The position numbers were made by a program, and so were the translations under genes. The notes below the pieces were generated by a model. It was not told the origin of the DNA and did not search any database. It saw only the letters and a program-made list of their open reading frames with translations. 64,000 nt of DNA, from positions 248,001 through 312,000 of the forward strand of contig JAOULX010000002.1 in assembly GCA_029881795.1 (NCBI GenBank). The letters run 5' to 3'. The stretch is from Gammaproteobacteria bacterium (GTDB lineage Bacteria > Pseudomonadota > Gammaproteobacteria > SZUA-229). Below are positions 40,744 through 49,645 of this stretch, in pieces. The first letter of the stretch is position 1. Every line of letters begins with the position of its first letter.

Positions 40744-41652
40744 CTAATCTACATCGGATAATTTCTTATTATCGATCTCAGCTTGTAGTAATTTTTTGTT
40801 TTTCTTTGCTTGACTGGCATTCTTCTTTAACCAGCGCACCAGATCCGTCCAGATGGTCGATATCTGCTGAGTACTGGGCATGATGCCGGCATAAGGCAGC
40901 TCGATAGTAATCACTGGCTTGCCGAGCTGAATGCCAGCGTAATTACCTAAAGAGCCTGGATAGGTGCCAAGTAATTTCAAATGCAAAGAGCCCAGGTGTT
41001 TGGGGGCTTTGTGCGGGCCATCAAAATCGAGGATTCCGAACGGTGCGTGCACGGCGATAATGACATCGGGTTCAAAATCTGTAATCAGATGGTTCAGCCA
41101 TTGTGTTTCGGGCTCACTCAGAGGTGCAGGTCCGGGGTAGCGGCGCTTGTCCTTCCATGTTCTTTTTTCCCAGTATTCCAGGCTAGCTTGCGAGTTTTCG
41201 CCGGGCGAGAAATTACGATTCAGATCGACACCATTGCCATTGGTGCGGCGAGAATGCGGCCGTAGCAGTCCGTCCGGGTTAAGCAGCGGAATCACCTGCC
41301 AGTGAAACAGGCCGCTGTGGTATTTATCAAGTGTATTGAGCCATTTGAAAAGAATACTGACAGATGAATATTCGTCGCCGTGAATACCACCAATCAGCAG
41401 TACTTTTGCCTGAGGTTTGCGTGGAGCGAGTGGCGGGTATTCTTTAATTAATAAAGGTTTGTTGAGATTACTGCGATAACCCGAGTCCGTCAGCTGGTTG
41501 TCGAGGCATTGCTGGTGATGCACACTGCTGAGTTTGTTGCTAATGTCTTTGCAGGCTGTCTCAATCAGGCTTTGTGCGCTGTTCTCTGCAGCAGCGAAAG
41601 TTGAAATCGCAGAAAACATCAGAAATGACAGGCTATATTTGAATGCGGGCAT
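40744..41652 (-). CDS. M14 family zinc carboxypeptidase, MpaA-like
   Basis: A 302-residue secreted protein (signal MPAFKYSLSFLMFSAISTFAAA) with the M14 zinc site. HGDE and a later His (IAVHAPFG) ligate zinc, NPDG and LNRNF are the substrate Arg region, and Glu in TIELPYAG is the catalytic base. MpaA-type enzymes remove diaminopimelate from murein peptides. Here the signal peptide places it in the periplasm, so it may trim wall peptides. The frame is open to 41748, but the ATG at 41652 starts the signal peptide. It converges on the L,D-transpeptidase gene and diverges from another. Confidence 0.83.
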   Translation of the reverse strand: MPAFKYSLSFLMFSAISTFAAAENSAQSLIETACKDISNKLSSVHHQQCLDNQLTDSGYRSNLNKPLLIKEYPPLAPRKPQAKVLLIGGIHGDEYSSVSILFKWLNTLDKYHSGLFHWQVIPLLNPDGLLRPHSRRTNGNGVDLNRNFSPGENSQASLEYWEKRTWKDKRRYPGPAPLSEPETQWLNHLITDFEPDVIIAVHAPFGILDFDGPHKAPKHLGSLHLKLLGTYPGSLGNYAGIQLGKPVITIELPYAGIMPSTQQISTIWTDLVRWLKKNASQAKKNKKLLQAEIDNKKLSDVD

Positions 41653-41715
41653 GGTATACAGGTATAGTGAGTTTACAGACAATGAATAGATTATAGACGG
41701 ATTATAGACTGATAT

Positions 41716-42198
41716 ATGAGTTCGATAAAAGTTAATATCTCGAAACAACGATTAGGCTTATATGACCGGCAGAACCAGTTGCTGGCAGAATACCCGGTGT
41801 CGACATCAGCTTACGGTATCGGTAATCAGCAGGGGAGTTTTCAGACCCCGCTGGGCCATCATAAAGTCTGTGAAAAAATCGGTGATAATGCGGCCATGGA
41901 TGAGGTGTATATCGGCCGTCAGCCACAGGGCCAGCTTACGAAGTTACAACAACAGGGCAGGGAGCTGCCTGACGATATTATTACTGCAAGAATACTCAGG
42001 TTAAGTGGACAGCAGCAGGGGCTGAATCAGGGACCTGGAATTGATTCGTTTGAGCGCTATATTTATATACACGGCACTGCCGATGAAAAAAATATCGGTA
42101 AGGCGGTATCTCATGGTTGTATCCGAATGCGTAATCAGGACATTGCAGAGCTCTATGAAAAAATAGATATCAATTGTGATGTATGGATTGAAGACTGA
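41716..42198 (+). CDS. Short L,D-transpeptidase (YkuD), no signal peptide
   Basis: A 160-residue YkuD protein with the active-site pattern HGTADEKNIGKAVSHGCIRM (His119 region, catalytic Cys135). The domain covers nearly the whole protein. There is no signal peptide or TM segment, unlike typical periplasmic members, so the location is uncertain. Similar short members occur in many gammaproteobacteria. The start ATG at 41716 is 64 bp from the divergent M14 gene, so the two share a promoter region. Confidence 0.85.
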   Translation: MSSIKVNISKQRLGLYDRQNQLLAEYPVSTSAYGIGNQQGSFQTPLGHHKVCEKIGDNAAMDEVYIGRQPQGQLTKLQQQGRELPDDIITARILRLSGQQQGLNQGPGIDSFERYIYIHGTADEKNIGKAVSHGCIRMRNQDIAELYEKIDINCDVWIED

Positions 42199-42249
42199 AT
42201 GATTAATGTTAAGATTAAAACAATTATTTAAACAGGAAATGACAGTTAA

Positions 42250-43437
42250 ATGAGTTACGAGTTTGATGATGATACCGGTTTTGAAACACTGGCAATAAGA
42301 GCAGGTCATGAGCGTACCGCTGAAGCCGAACATGCTGAAGCGATCTTTCCGACTTCAAGTTATGTTTTTGCTTCGGCGGCAGAAGCCGCAGCGCGCTTTT
42401 CAGGCGAGCAACCCGGTAATATTTATTCACGCTTTACTAACCCGACAGTCAGAACCTTTGAAAAACGGTTGGCTGCACTGGAAGGTGCAGAGAGGTGTCT
42501 GGCAACATCTTCCGGCATGGCTGCTATCACCGCGACCTTTCTTGGTATACTGAAATCCGGTGATCATATTGTGTCATCTAGCAGCATTTTTGGTGTCACT
42601 AACGTGCTGATGGAAAATTTTTTAAAGAAACTGAATATTGAAGTGAGCTATGTTGATCTGACTGACAACGCGTCGTGGGAAAATGCCATTCAGGACAATA
42701 CCCGCATATTGTTTCTCGAAACGCCATCGAATCCACTCGGAGATATCGCTGACATCCGCGCACTGGCAGATCTTGCGCATAACAATAATGCCTTGTTGGT
42801 AGTGGATAACGCCTTATGTACGCCAGCTTTACAACAGCCGATCAAGTTCGGTGCAGATATCGTTATTCATTCGGCAACTAAGTTTATCGATGGTCAGGGA
42901 CGTTGTGTCGGTGGTGCTGTGCTCGGTACAGAAGCGATTGTTGGTACCGATGTATTTGCTTTCTTAAGGACAGCAGGTCCAACAATGAGTCCGTTTAATG
43001 CTTGGGTGTTTCTGAAAGGTCTGGAAACACTTAAGCTAAGAATGGATGCACACAGTGTAAACGCGCTGAAAATTGCCAAATGGCTGCAGCAACAGCCGAA
43101 TGTTGTCAAAGTTCATTATTGTGGGCTAGAGTCACATCTGCAATACCGACTGGCGCAAAAACAGCAGTCTGGTTTTGGCGGTATTGTCTCGTTTGAAATG
43201 AAAGATAAAGCGGCAGCCTGGAAAGTTATCGATGCAACCAGAATGATTTCAATCACCGGTAATCTTGGAGATACCCGGAGCACCATTACGCATCCGGCAT
43301 CGACAACACATGGTCGTCTGACACCTGAGTTACAAATTGCAGCTGGTATCCGGGAAGGACTGATTCGTCTGTCTGTCGGACTTGAAGATATCGAGGATAT
43401 TAAAGCTGATTTATCACTAGGCTTTGCCGCGCTGTAA
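42250..43437 (+). CDS. metZ: O-succinylhomoserine sulfhydrylase
   Basis: PLP enzyme for direct sulfhydrylation in methionine synthesis. The 395-residue product has the Cys/Met metabolism fold: YSRFTNPTVRTFEKRLAALEG, SSGMAAI, ETPSNPLGDI, VVDNALCTPALQQP and the PLP Lys211 in HSATKFIDGQGR. The position downstream of purF is the conserved location of metZ in Pseudomonas-type genomes, supporting this function over MetB or MetC. Confidence 0.93.
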   Translation: MSYEFDDDTGFETLAIRAGHERTAEAEHAEAIFPTSSYVFASAAEAAARFSGEQPGNIYSRFTNPTVRTFEKRLAALEGAERCLATSSGMAAITATFLGILKSGDHIVSSSSIFGVTNVLMENFLKKLNIEVSYVDLTDNASWENAIQDNTRILFLETPSNPLGDIADIRALADLAHNNNALLVVDNALCTPALQQPIKFGADIVIHSATKFIDGQGRCVGGAVLGTEAIVGTDVFAFLRTAGPTMSPFNAWVFLKGLETLKLRMDAHSVNALKIAKWLQQQPNVVKVHYCGLESHLQYRLAQKQQSGFGGIVSFEMKDKAAAWKVIDATRMISITGNLGDTRSTITHPASTTHGRLTPELQIAAGIREGLIRLSVGLEDIEDIKADLSLGFAAL

Positions 43438-43741
43438 AATAAACTGAGATTTTATCGAGTGACCGCTTAGCCAGTCGTTGTCGCTTGATGTCAGCTTTGT
43501 CAGTGAGTTGCTTGCTTTGATTGCAAGCGCGTCTCTGGGGTTTAAAACGTATCTCCACTTACAAAAAAACCGCAGCTTATAAGCCGGGCTAATTGTGCAT
43601 TAATGAATTCAAGGAGCTAAACCACTGAAACATCAGTAAGCTGATATGTATCAATGTACTATCTGGTGAAATCAGGTATATATTAGTTGAGATCGTAAGC
43701 AAATAGTCGGGTTGAAAAGACCAGACTAAAGGAGTGATAGT
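43438..43741. other. Intergenic region metZ to the HPF-cold-shock gene
   Basis: A 304-bp gap without a gene. GCTTGC and GCAAGC arms at about 43513-43531 form a stem with a 7-base loop and no T-tract. At 43705-43727 a small stem (AGTC/GACT with inner GGT/ACC) lies just before the AAAGGAG ribosome binding site of the HPF gene. The long leader could carry post-transcriptional control, in keeping with a cold-shock domain gene. Confidence 0.45.
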
Positions 43742-44317
43742 ATGAAGCAACCTGTTCAGATTACTTTCCGTGATATTCCCTACTCAGAATTTGTCGAAGC
43801 CCGAATCCAAGAAAAAACCAAAAAATTAGATCAGTATTATGATCAGATAATGACCGTTAAAGTGGTTGTTGAAGCGCCCCATAGTCACCAACATAAAGGC
43901 AATCTTTTCCATGTCAGCATTGATTTAACTGTGCCGGATGGCGAATTGGTGGTGAACCGTTCACCGAAAGATCATCATGCCCATGAGGATGTTTATGTCG
44001 CCATTCGTGATGCGTTTGAAGCCATTAAACGGCAGTTAATTGAATACGCTAAAAAGCGACGCGGTAAAGTTAAAAATCATCAGCCGCCTTTGCACGGCAT
44101 GGTGTCAGAAATAATCTCCGGTGAAGACTATGGGCGTATTGAAACCCCGGATGGCAGAGAGATTTACTTTCATCGCAACAGTTTAATTGATAATAATTAT
44201 GACGAACTTGAAATAGGTGATGAAGTTCGTTTCTCAGAAGAGGTGGGTAATGACGGCCCGCAGGCTTCAACAGTGCATATGATTGGAAAGCATCATATTG
44301 TTGATCGGCTGCATTAA
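43742..44317 (+). CDS. HPF/RaiA-like protein fused to a cold-shock domain
   Basis: A 191-residue protein. The N-terminal domain (about 1-105) resembles hibernation-promoting factor: QITFRDIPYSEFVEARIQEK at the start and EDVYVAIRDAFEAIKRQLIEY at its last helix. The C-terminal part (about 118-185) is a cold-shock/S1-like OB fold (HGMVSEIISGEDYGRIETPDGREIYFHRNS contains the RNP-like elements). It probably binds ribosomes or RNA and may store ribosomes under stress. A strong terminator follows it. Confidence 0.85.
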   Translation: MKQPVQITFRDIPYSEFVEARIQEKTKKLDQYYDQIMTVKVVVEAPHSHQHKGNLFHVSIDLTVPDGELVVNRSPKDHHAHEDVYVAIRDAFEAIKRQLIEYAKKRRGKVKNHQPPLHGMVSEIISGEDYGRIETPDGREIYFHRNSLIDNNYDELEIGDEVRFSEEVGNDGPQASTVHMIGKHHIVDRLH

Positions 44318-44343
44318 GGCATCAGCTTGCAACTGACAGACCG

Positions 44344-44372
44344 GGCTCATGTAATACATGAGCCTTTTTTTT
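44344..44372 (+). terminator. Intrinsic terminator after the HPF-cold-shock gene
   Basis: GGCTCATGT and ACATGAGCC form a perfect 9-bp stem with an AAT loop, followed by eight T residues. Confidence 0.92.
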
Positions 44373-44477
44373 GTCGGGATAATTGAGTGACTTGATGCAG
44401 CGCTAATGATTAAAATGACTTGCTGAAACTGACTGACCGGTGCAGTATTCAGCTATCTATAACAGCGGCATAAAAAA

Positions 44478-45401
44478 ATGACAAACACCACCAGTATCGA
44501 TCAGCTGAATCAACAGTTTGGGTTTAATACAGGGCCGAATAAGCTCAGTATCATCAATGGCGAAGGCGATATTGGCAGGATTAATATCGAAAATCAGCAA
44601 GCCACTGCCAGTATCAGTCTGCAGGGCGCGCACTTGCTGAGTTGGATACCTGATAATGCCGATGAGGTTATCTGGCTATCGGAGCAGGCTAGCTTTGCCA
44701 GTGGAAAATCAGTACGAGGCGGTATACCGATCTGCTGGCCGTGGTTCGGACCACATGAAAGCAACGCGCAATATCCGGCGCATGGTTTTGCCCGAACCGT
44801 GATTTGGCAGTTGACAAACACACGTGCGCTATCGGCGGATGAAACTGAAATCAGTTTTAAACTTGAAACCGCCAGCCTTGATCAGAAATATCAGGCCATG
44901 TGTCCACAGCCGCTTACGGCGGAATATATCATCAGCATCGGTAAGCGGCTGAGCATGAAATTAATCACCCATAATAACGGTCAGCAGGCTGTCAGTCTTG
45001 GTCAGGCGCTGCACACCTACTTTAAGGTTGATGATATTACCGATACCACGGTGCGGGGTCTTGAAAATAAAGAGTATCTTGATAAAACGGATGATTTCAG
45101 CCGTAAAACACAGAGCGGCCCCGTTATTATTGAACAAGAGGTGGATCGTATCTACCTGCAAACAGCAGATCAGCTGATCATTGACAATAACATCAGGAAA
45201 ATCATCATCAGCAAACAGGGCAGTGAATCTACCGTGGTCTGGAATCCTGGTAAAGCAGTGGCTGAAAAGATGGGTGATCTGGGAGAGCAGGGATATCAAA
45301 AAATGCTGTGCGTGGAATCAGCAAATGCAGCAGAGGATATTCGGCAGATTGAGGCCGGTCAGAGTCATCAGCTGCAGGTAACTTATGAAATTGAAGGTTA
45401 G
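44478..45401 (+). CDS. D-hexose-6-phosphate mutarotase (YeaD-like)
   Basis: Interconverts anomers of hexose 6-phosphates. The 307-residue galactose-mutarotase-like beta fold has QGAHLLSWIP, RGGIPICWPWFG, the catalytic His in PAHGFARTVIWQL, and the catalytic Glu in LCVESANA. It ends eight bases from the stop codon of the convergent GGDEF-EAL gene. Confidence 0.9.
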   Translation: MTNTTSIDQLNQQFGFNTGPNKLSIINGEGDIGRINIENQQATASISLQGAHLLSWIPDNADEVIWLSEQASFASGKSVRGGIPICWPWFGPHESNAQYPAHGFARTVIWQLTNTRALSADETEISFKLETASLDQKYQAMCPQPLTAEYIISIGKRLSMKLITHNNGQQAVSLGQALHTYFKVDDITDTTVRGLENKEYLDKTDDFSRKTQSGPVIIEQEVDRIYLQTADQLIIDNNIRKIIISKQGSESTVVWNPGKAVAEKMGDLGEQGYQKMLCVESANAAEDIRQIEAGQSHQLQVTYEIEG

Positions 45402-45409
45402 CAGACGAA

Positions 45410-47779
45410 CTAAAAATAGTTTTCTTCGGACTGATCGATATAACGGCTGTTGAATTCATAGGCTGGAACAGGGGTGCCAATAAAATAACCCTGAGCACAG
45501 TCGCATTTCATCATCAGTAAACTGTCATATGTCTGTTTGTTTTCGACACCTTCAGCTACTACGCTAAGCCCAAGATTATGTGCCATATCGATGGTTGCGC
45601 GAACGATAATGGCATCATTTTCATCCTTTGTCATTTCTGAGACAAAGGACCTGTCTATTTTTAATTCGGCCACCGGTAATTGTTTTAAATAACTTAAGGA
45701 TGAGTAGCCTGTCCCAAAATCGTCTATGGCTAAAACCACATCCATCGCACTGAGTTTCTCCAGCGTTTCAAGAGCACGTATAGGATCTTGCATAATGTCA
45801 CTTTCTGTTATCTCCAGAGTCAGGCTGGCAGCAGGAAACTGATGCTTTGCAATAACGTTTTTAATAAAATCAATAAAACTGACATCGTGTAAACTATGAA
45901 CGGAAATATTCACCGCAACCGATAGATCAGGATGATAGTCGCGCCACTCGACAGATTGTTTAATGGCAGATTCGATGACATAACGGGTCAGTGGTTTGAT
46001 TAAACCGGTTTGTTCAGCCAGAGGAATAAAATCGGCGGGCATAATCATGCCGCGCTCAGCATGATACCAGCGCAATAATGCCTCAACACCGGTTACCGTA
46101 TTATCTTTCAGACTGAGTTTTGGCTGATAATAGATTTCCAGCATTTCATGTTCAATCGCAAAACGAAAGTCTGTCATTAATGCTAGCCGTCCGATACTGT
46201 GAGTGTCTTTATCCGGGTCATATATTTCGAAGCCGATATTCTCCTGTTTGGCTAAATACATTGCGATATCGGCACGCTGCACCAGAATATTGACATCATT
46301 GCCATGTAGCGGACTTTCAGCCAGTCCCAGACTTATTCCAACACTTAGTGTGTGACCCTCGACAATAAATGGTTTTTCAAACTGTTGAATAACCTTACGG
46401 GTTAATTTTGTTGCCTGATTTAAATTAGTCTCCGGTAATAACACACCAAATTCATCACCCCCAAGACGGGCAACGCTGTCAGTTTTTCTGAAGATCTTGA
46501 ACAGTCTTTGGGCGGCCTGTTGTAACACCAGATCACCAATGTGATGGCCTAAGGTGTCATTGATTTCCTTAAAATGATTCAGGTCGCTCATAATCAAAAC
46601 CAGCGGAATATTGTTTCGGGATGCTCTGAGTATTTCCTGTTGTAAACGGTTATTGAGTAATTTACGGTTTGGAAGATCTGTTAGTGGGTCATGCAGTGCC
46701 TGATGCTCAAGTGCTGCGGTCTCTCTCTCGACAGCATTTGATATCCGGTAAAAAACAGATTCGAGAACTTTCAGTTCATCGCCTTGTTTTGAAATAAGCT
46801 GATTATTCATATTTAATGAGTTAGAAAATTTCAGAACCTGATTGGTGAATACACGAAGGCGTCGGGTCATAAGATACATAACGATCAAAAAGGCGGCAAT
46901 AAATGACACCGCAACAATCATACGAAGTGGACGTTCTTCGCTGATAATGGCTTTGGTCAGCTGATCAGCCTCAGAGGTAGAAACAAAGGAAATCAGTTCG
47001 ATAATGATATCGGTAGCACCATAATCAAAAAAGCCCTGACCAGTTACCAGATAGTTATCTTGCAGGCTGTTGACTTCGGTACCTTGAGGTATTAATTGGG
47101 AATTACTGCTTATCAGAACTTTGTTCTCACCTTCAGACAGTAATGCAATGATATTTGAACCTTCCAGCTCAGCGCCCTGAGAAGCGATCAGAAACTCTTC
47201 ATCCAGCGCTGATGCCAGTATCAGCTTGGCTACGGGGATGTTGTCTCTGTTATGGATCTCCGCTGTGGCTATTAAATAGGGTTGCTGTTCAATCTGTGTT
47301 AAAAAACCCTGATTATGACTGAGACTCAATAACATGGCATCAGGCTGCAGAAGACTCTCAGGTGGTGCCTGATCACGCAGTTGGTAATATTCGATGACCT
47401 TACCCGTGGTGTCGGTTAGGAAAAAATATCTGGGATGAATAAAGTTACGAATAGTTGAAAGGTCTGGCAGCCATGGTGGACTGCTGTCGTAGATTTTGTA
47501 TGGCCCGGATTGGTTTTTGTTCCAGCTGTTATTAGAAACATAGTTGATAATATTATGTGTTTTGCTAAAAATCTTCAGAGTCTGGTGGTGGCCCTTAACG
47601 TAGCGATCGAATAATATTCGCTGTTTCTCAGCCTGCAGACTAAAGTTGTTGGACAATCGCTGGCGGAATATTTCAGTCAGACTAGTGGTCTGGATTTCAT
47701 CGGTAATAAACCAGACACAGGCACTGATAATGATTGTGTAGATAAAAGTTTTTGTCAGCAGTGAAGTTCTGGAGAGCAC
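45410..47779 (-). CDS. Membrane GGDEF-EAL c-di-GMP protein
   Basis: A 789-residue protein. An N-terminal TM (about 9-27), a periplasmic sensor domain of about 250 residues, a second TM (about 282-303) and a linker lead to GGDEF (about 370-520, LGGDEFG intact) and EAL (about 540-780, VEALLRW and DDFGTGYSSLSYL intact). Both activities are possible. The start is GTG at 47779, only 17 bp after the stop of a PstS-like binding protein gene, so the two are an operon. The binding protein may present its ligand to the periplasmic domain; this is inference. Confidence 0.92.
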   Translation of the reverse strand: MLSRTSLLTKTFIYTIIISACVWFITDEIQTTSLTEIFRQRLSNNFSLQAEKQRILFDRYVKGHHQTLKIFSKTHNIINYVSNNSWNKNQSGPYKIYDSSPPWLPDLSTIRNFIHPRYFFLTDTTGKVIEYYQLRDQAPPESLLQPDAMLLSLSHNQGFLTQIEQQPYLIATAEIHNRDNIPVAKLILASALDEEFLIASQGAELEGSNIIALLSEGENKVLISSNSQLIPQGTEVNSLQDNYLVTGQGFFDYGATDIIIELISFVSTSEADQLTKAIISEERPLRMIVAVSFIAAFLIVMYLMTRRLRVFTNQVLKFSNSLNMNNQLISKQGDELKVLESVFYRISNAVERETAALEHQALHDPLTDLPNRKLLNNRLQQEILRASRNNIPLVLIMSDLNHFKEINDTLGHHIGDLVLQQAAQRLFKIFRKTDSVARLGGDEFGVLLPETNLNQATKLTRKVIQQFEKPFIVEGHTLSVGISLGLAESPLHGNDVNILVQRADIAMYLAKQENIGFEIYDPDKDTHSIGRLALMTDFRFAIEHEMLEIYYQPKLSLKDNTVTGVEALLRWYHAERGMIMPADFIPLAEQTGLIKPLTRYVIESAIKQSVEWRDYHPDLSVAVNISVHSLHDVSFIDFIKNVIAKHQFPAASLTLEITESDIMQDPIRALETLEKLSAMDVVLAIDDFGTGYSSLSYLKQLPVAELKIDRSFVSEMTKDENDAIIVRATIDMAHNLGLSVVAEGVENKQTYDSLLMMKCDCAQGYFIGTPVPAYEFNSRYIDQSEENYF

Positions 47780-47796
47780 AGTATCAGACCATAAGG

Positions 47797-48831
47797 CTAA
47801 AATGATTTATCCGGTTCACCAACTAATTCGTCACCAATAAATTTCCAGCCGGCTTTGCGTAAACGTGATGGCGGTATGTAATTCACTTCAGCGTGAACTT
47901 TTTCTATATGCGCCTGTAAATAACTGACCAGTTTATTAGCGCTTTGTTTATGATCTTTATTCTCCCAGGTGGTCAGGCTATAACTTCGGTACAGCGGATA
48001 GTGGCCGGATAAAAGGTATTCCAGATCGTCTGCAGAATGTCCGTCAATCTTCAGCATACGAACTTCGCCCTTGTCTTTATAAACCTCAACCATTAACGGC
48101 ACTTCCCAGCCTATTGCGTTTTTATTACGGGCTACCTGAGAAATCATATCTGCAATCACACCGACTTCAAACAGTCGCGGACTGAATTCGTTTTCATTGC
48201 TGAGTAATAAGCGCCAGTGACCGGGACGAATTTTGCAGTGTAATCGGCCAACCGGTTTTATATAACTGCTTAACGCAGGAGCAGCTCCGTCAACGGCTGA
48301 CCATTTCGAGACCTTGCCCTGAAAAATTTCACGCGCCTGCTGGCGGCTGAGATTTTTTAACGGATTAGAAGGGTGTACGATAAGCGCGATTGGCGAAATA
48401 CCCAGTGAGTGGAATTTCATACCGGGAAAACGATCATTGACGCCTGGAGGGCAACAAAAAGCGCCCACATCGACTTGTTTCTTTCGCAGACGGCCGGATG
48501 TTATGCCACAGGTACCGTGTAGCAGGGTGATTTTTATATTATTTTGTTTTGCGTAATCAGCAATTAGCTGTTTAAACAGAGGGTGAGTCTGTTGTCCCAG
48601 AGCAACTACTAGGTCTGAATCCCGGTATTTTTCATCATAGTTTAGCGTTGTATCGTTCCAGTCTTGGTTGACCGGTGCCAGTATGCCAGGATCGCTAAAA
48701 GCGCCATCATGGCCATGCTGATGCTGATGCTGATGCTGCTCTGCAGCGTTGCTGTGATTTGTGAGTATTGAGAATAAGATAAAAAAAGCAGAAACAAAGC
48801 CTGAATGTGTCAGTGTTCGTATACTTGTCAT
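47797..48831 (-). CDS. PstS-like periplasmic binding protein
   Basis: A 344-residue protein with a signal peptide (cleavage near SNAAEQ) and a histidine-rich stretch right after it (HQHQHQHGH). A phosphate-binding-type domain follows (LVVALGQQTHPLFKQLI, ALIVHPSNPLKNLSRQQAREIFQGKVSKWSAV). The AREIF-GKVSKW segment is the hallmark of PstS-like proteins. Two cysteine clusters (HGTCGITSG and GAFCCPPG) are unusual. No pstC, pstA or pstB genes lie nearby. The gene is followed by a GGDEF-EAL gene with a 17-bp gap, suggesting a sensing rather than transport role. Confidence 0.82.
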   Translation of the reverse strand: MTSIRTLTHSGFVSAFFILFSILTNHSNAAEQHQHQHQHGHDGAFSDPGILAPVNQDWNDTTLNYDEKYRDSDLVVALGQQTHPLFKQLIADYAKQNNIKITLLHGTCGITSGRLRKKQVDVGAFCCPPGVNDRFPGMKFHSLGISPIALIVHPSNPLKNLSRQQAREIFQGKVSKWSAVDGAAPALSSYIKPVGRLHCKIRPGHWRLLLSNENEFSPRLFEVGVIADMISQVARNKNAIGWEVPLMVEVYKDKGEVRMLKIDGHSADDLEYLLSGHYPLYRSYSLTTWENKDHKQSANKLVSYLQAHIEKVHAEVNYIPPSRLRKAGWKFIGDELVGEPDKSF

Positions 48832-48913
48832 AGGTCAGTATCCCAATTCAGGTGATTTATCAATTAACTATAGACTAAAATTCGCGTTTTTCGTTATATT
48901 CGCTAGCCGGTTC

Positions 48914-49349
48914 TTATGTTTCAACAGACAGTCCGTCTTTAAGAAAGATTGCTTTTTTCGCCATTGCCGCATACTCCAGCTCACGCGCCATCAGCACCAG
49001 TATCATGCCCCATTATTTATCGGCTTGTTTCAAGATATCCATAACAATTTTTGCATTTACAGAACCCAGATTGCCGGCCATTTCAACTAATGCATCACCT
49101 TTATTTACCTCGCTGCTTTCTCTGACGTGATTTTTTTGACCTGTTTGATAATCGCCAGTTTTAGTTGATGAATTTTGTCGGGTTTGACTTGACCAGGACC
49201 GTAACTCGCCTCAACAATCAGCCGCTGTTTGGGTTTGACGTACTGTAGATGATTATCAGAGACCTTCATCAATAACGACTGGCTGCAAGCAGGCTAACTG
49301 CGGCCAGTAACAGTGATACAAATAAATGTTGTTTGATCAGTGTCAGCAT
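48914..49349 (-). pseudogene. Decayed efflux gene: MacA-like start joined to ABC-ATPase end
   Basis: The minus strand starts with AGAGG and ATG at 49349, encoding a membrane-anchor-like MLTLIKQHLFVSLLLAAVSLL. It soon hits a stop. In another frame it continues as GQVKPDKIHQLKLAI and VKKI. After a one-base slip at a run of seven A it reads HVRESSEVNKGDALVEM, the lipoyl-type motif of HlyD/MacA adaptor proteins. In the same frame it runs into AGNLGSVNAKIVMDIL, which matches the GNLDSVNA region after Walker B of MacB/LolD-type ATPases. A TAA then interrupts it before LELEYAAMAKKAIFLKDG-like sequence (read as ELEYAAMAKKAIFLKDGL). Two frameshifts, two stops and a fused-over deletion indicate a dead remnant of an adaptor-ATPase gene pair. 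Confidence 0.6.
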
Positions 49350-49645
49350 AAGTAACCTCTGGTGAAATCTGCTGTGCTTAATTTGGTTTGCTGGCAGCTT
49401 CTAGCCAAGTGAGTCGTGAGTGTTACAGCAAATACCGGCAATAATTCAACAATAATGAAAATCTGCCTGCTTAAACAAACCATAAACCAAGACTACCTCA
49501 GAAGTGGCGTGAGAAAATTGATTTACCTCATTTATTGAGTTTTGATGGAATATCACAGATATATACCCTGATGCTAATACAAGTAGTCTATTAACAGCGC
49601 TCAGCGGTTACTGTTGTAATGCTGCTTGCAGGCAGCAATAAGAAA
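49350..49645. other. Non-coding gap upstream of the efflux remnant
   Basis: About 296 bp, probably the former promoter of the decayed gene plus the end of the cardiolipin synthase unit. A TGCTGC/GCAGCA stem (6 bp, TTGCAG loop) lies close to the cardiolipin synthase stop. No T-tract or gene is visible. Confidence 0.4.

Noticed and set aside
43500-43540. Possible sigma-54 promoter before the HPF gene
   Set aside because: A TTGCA-like -12 is present, but the expected GG at -24 is missing.
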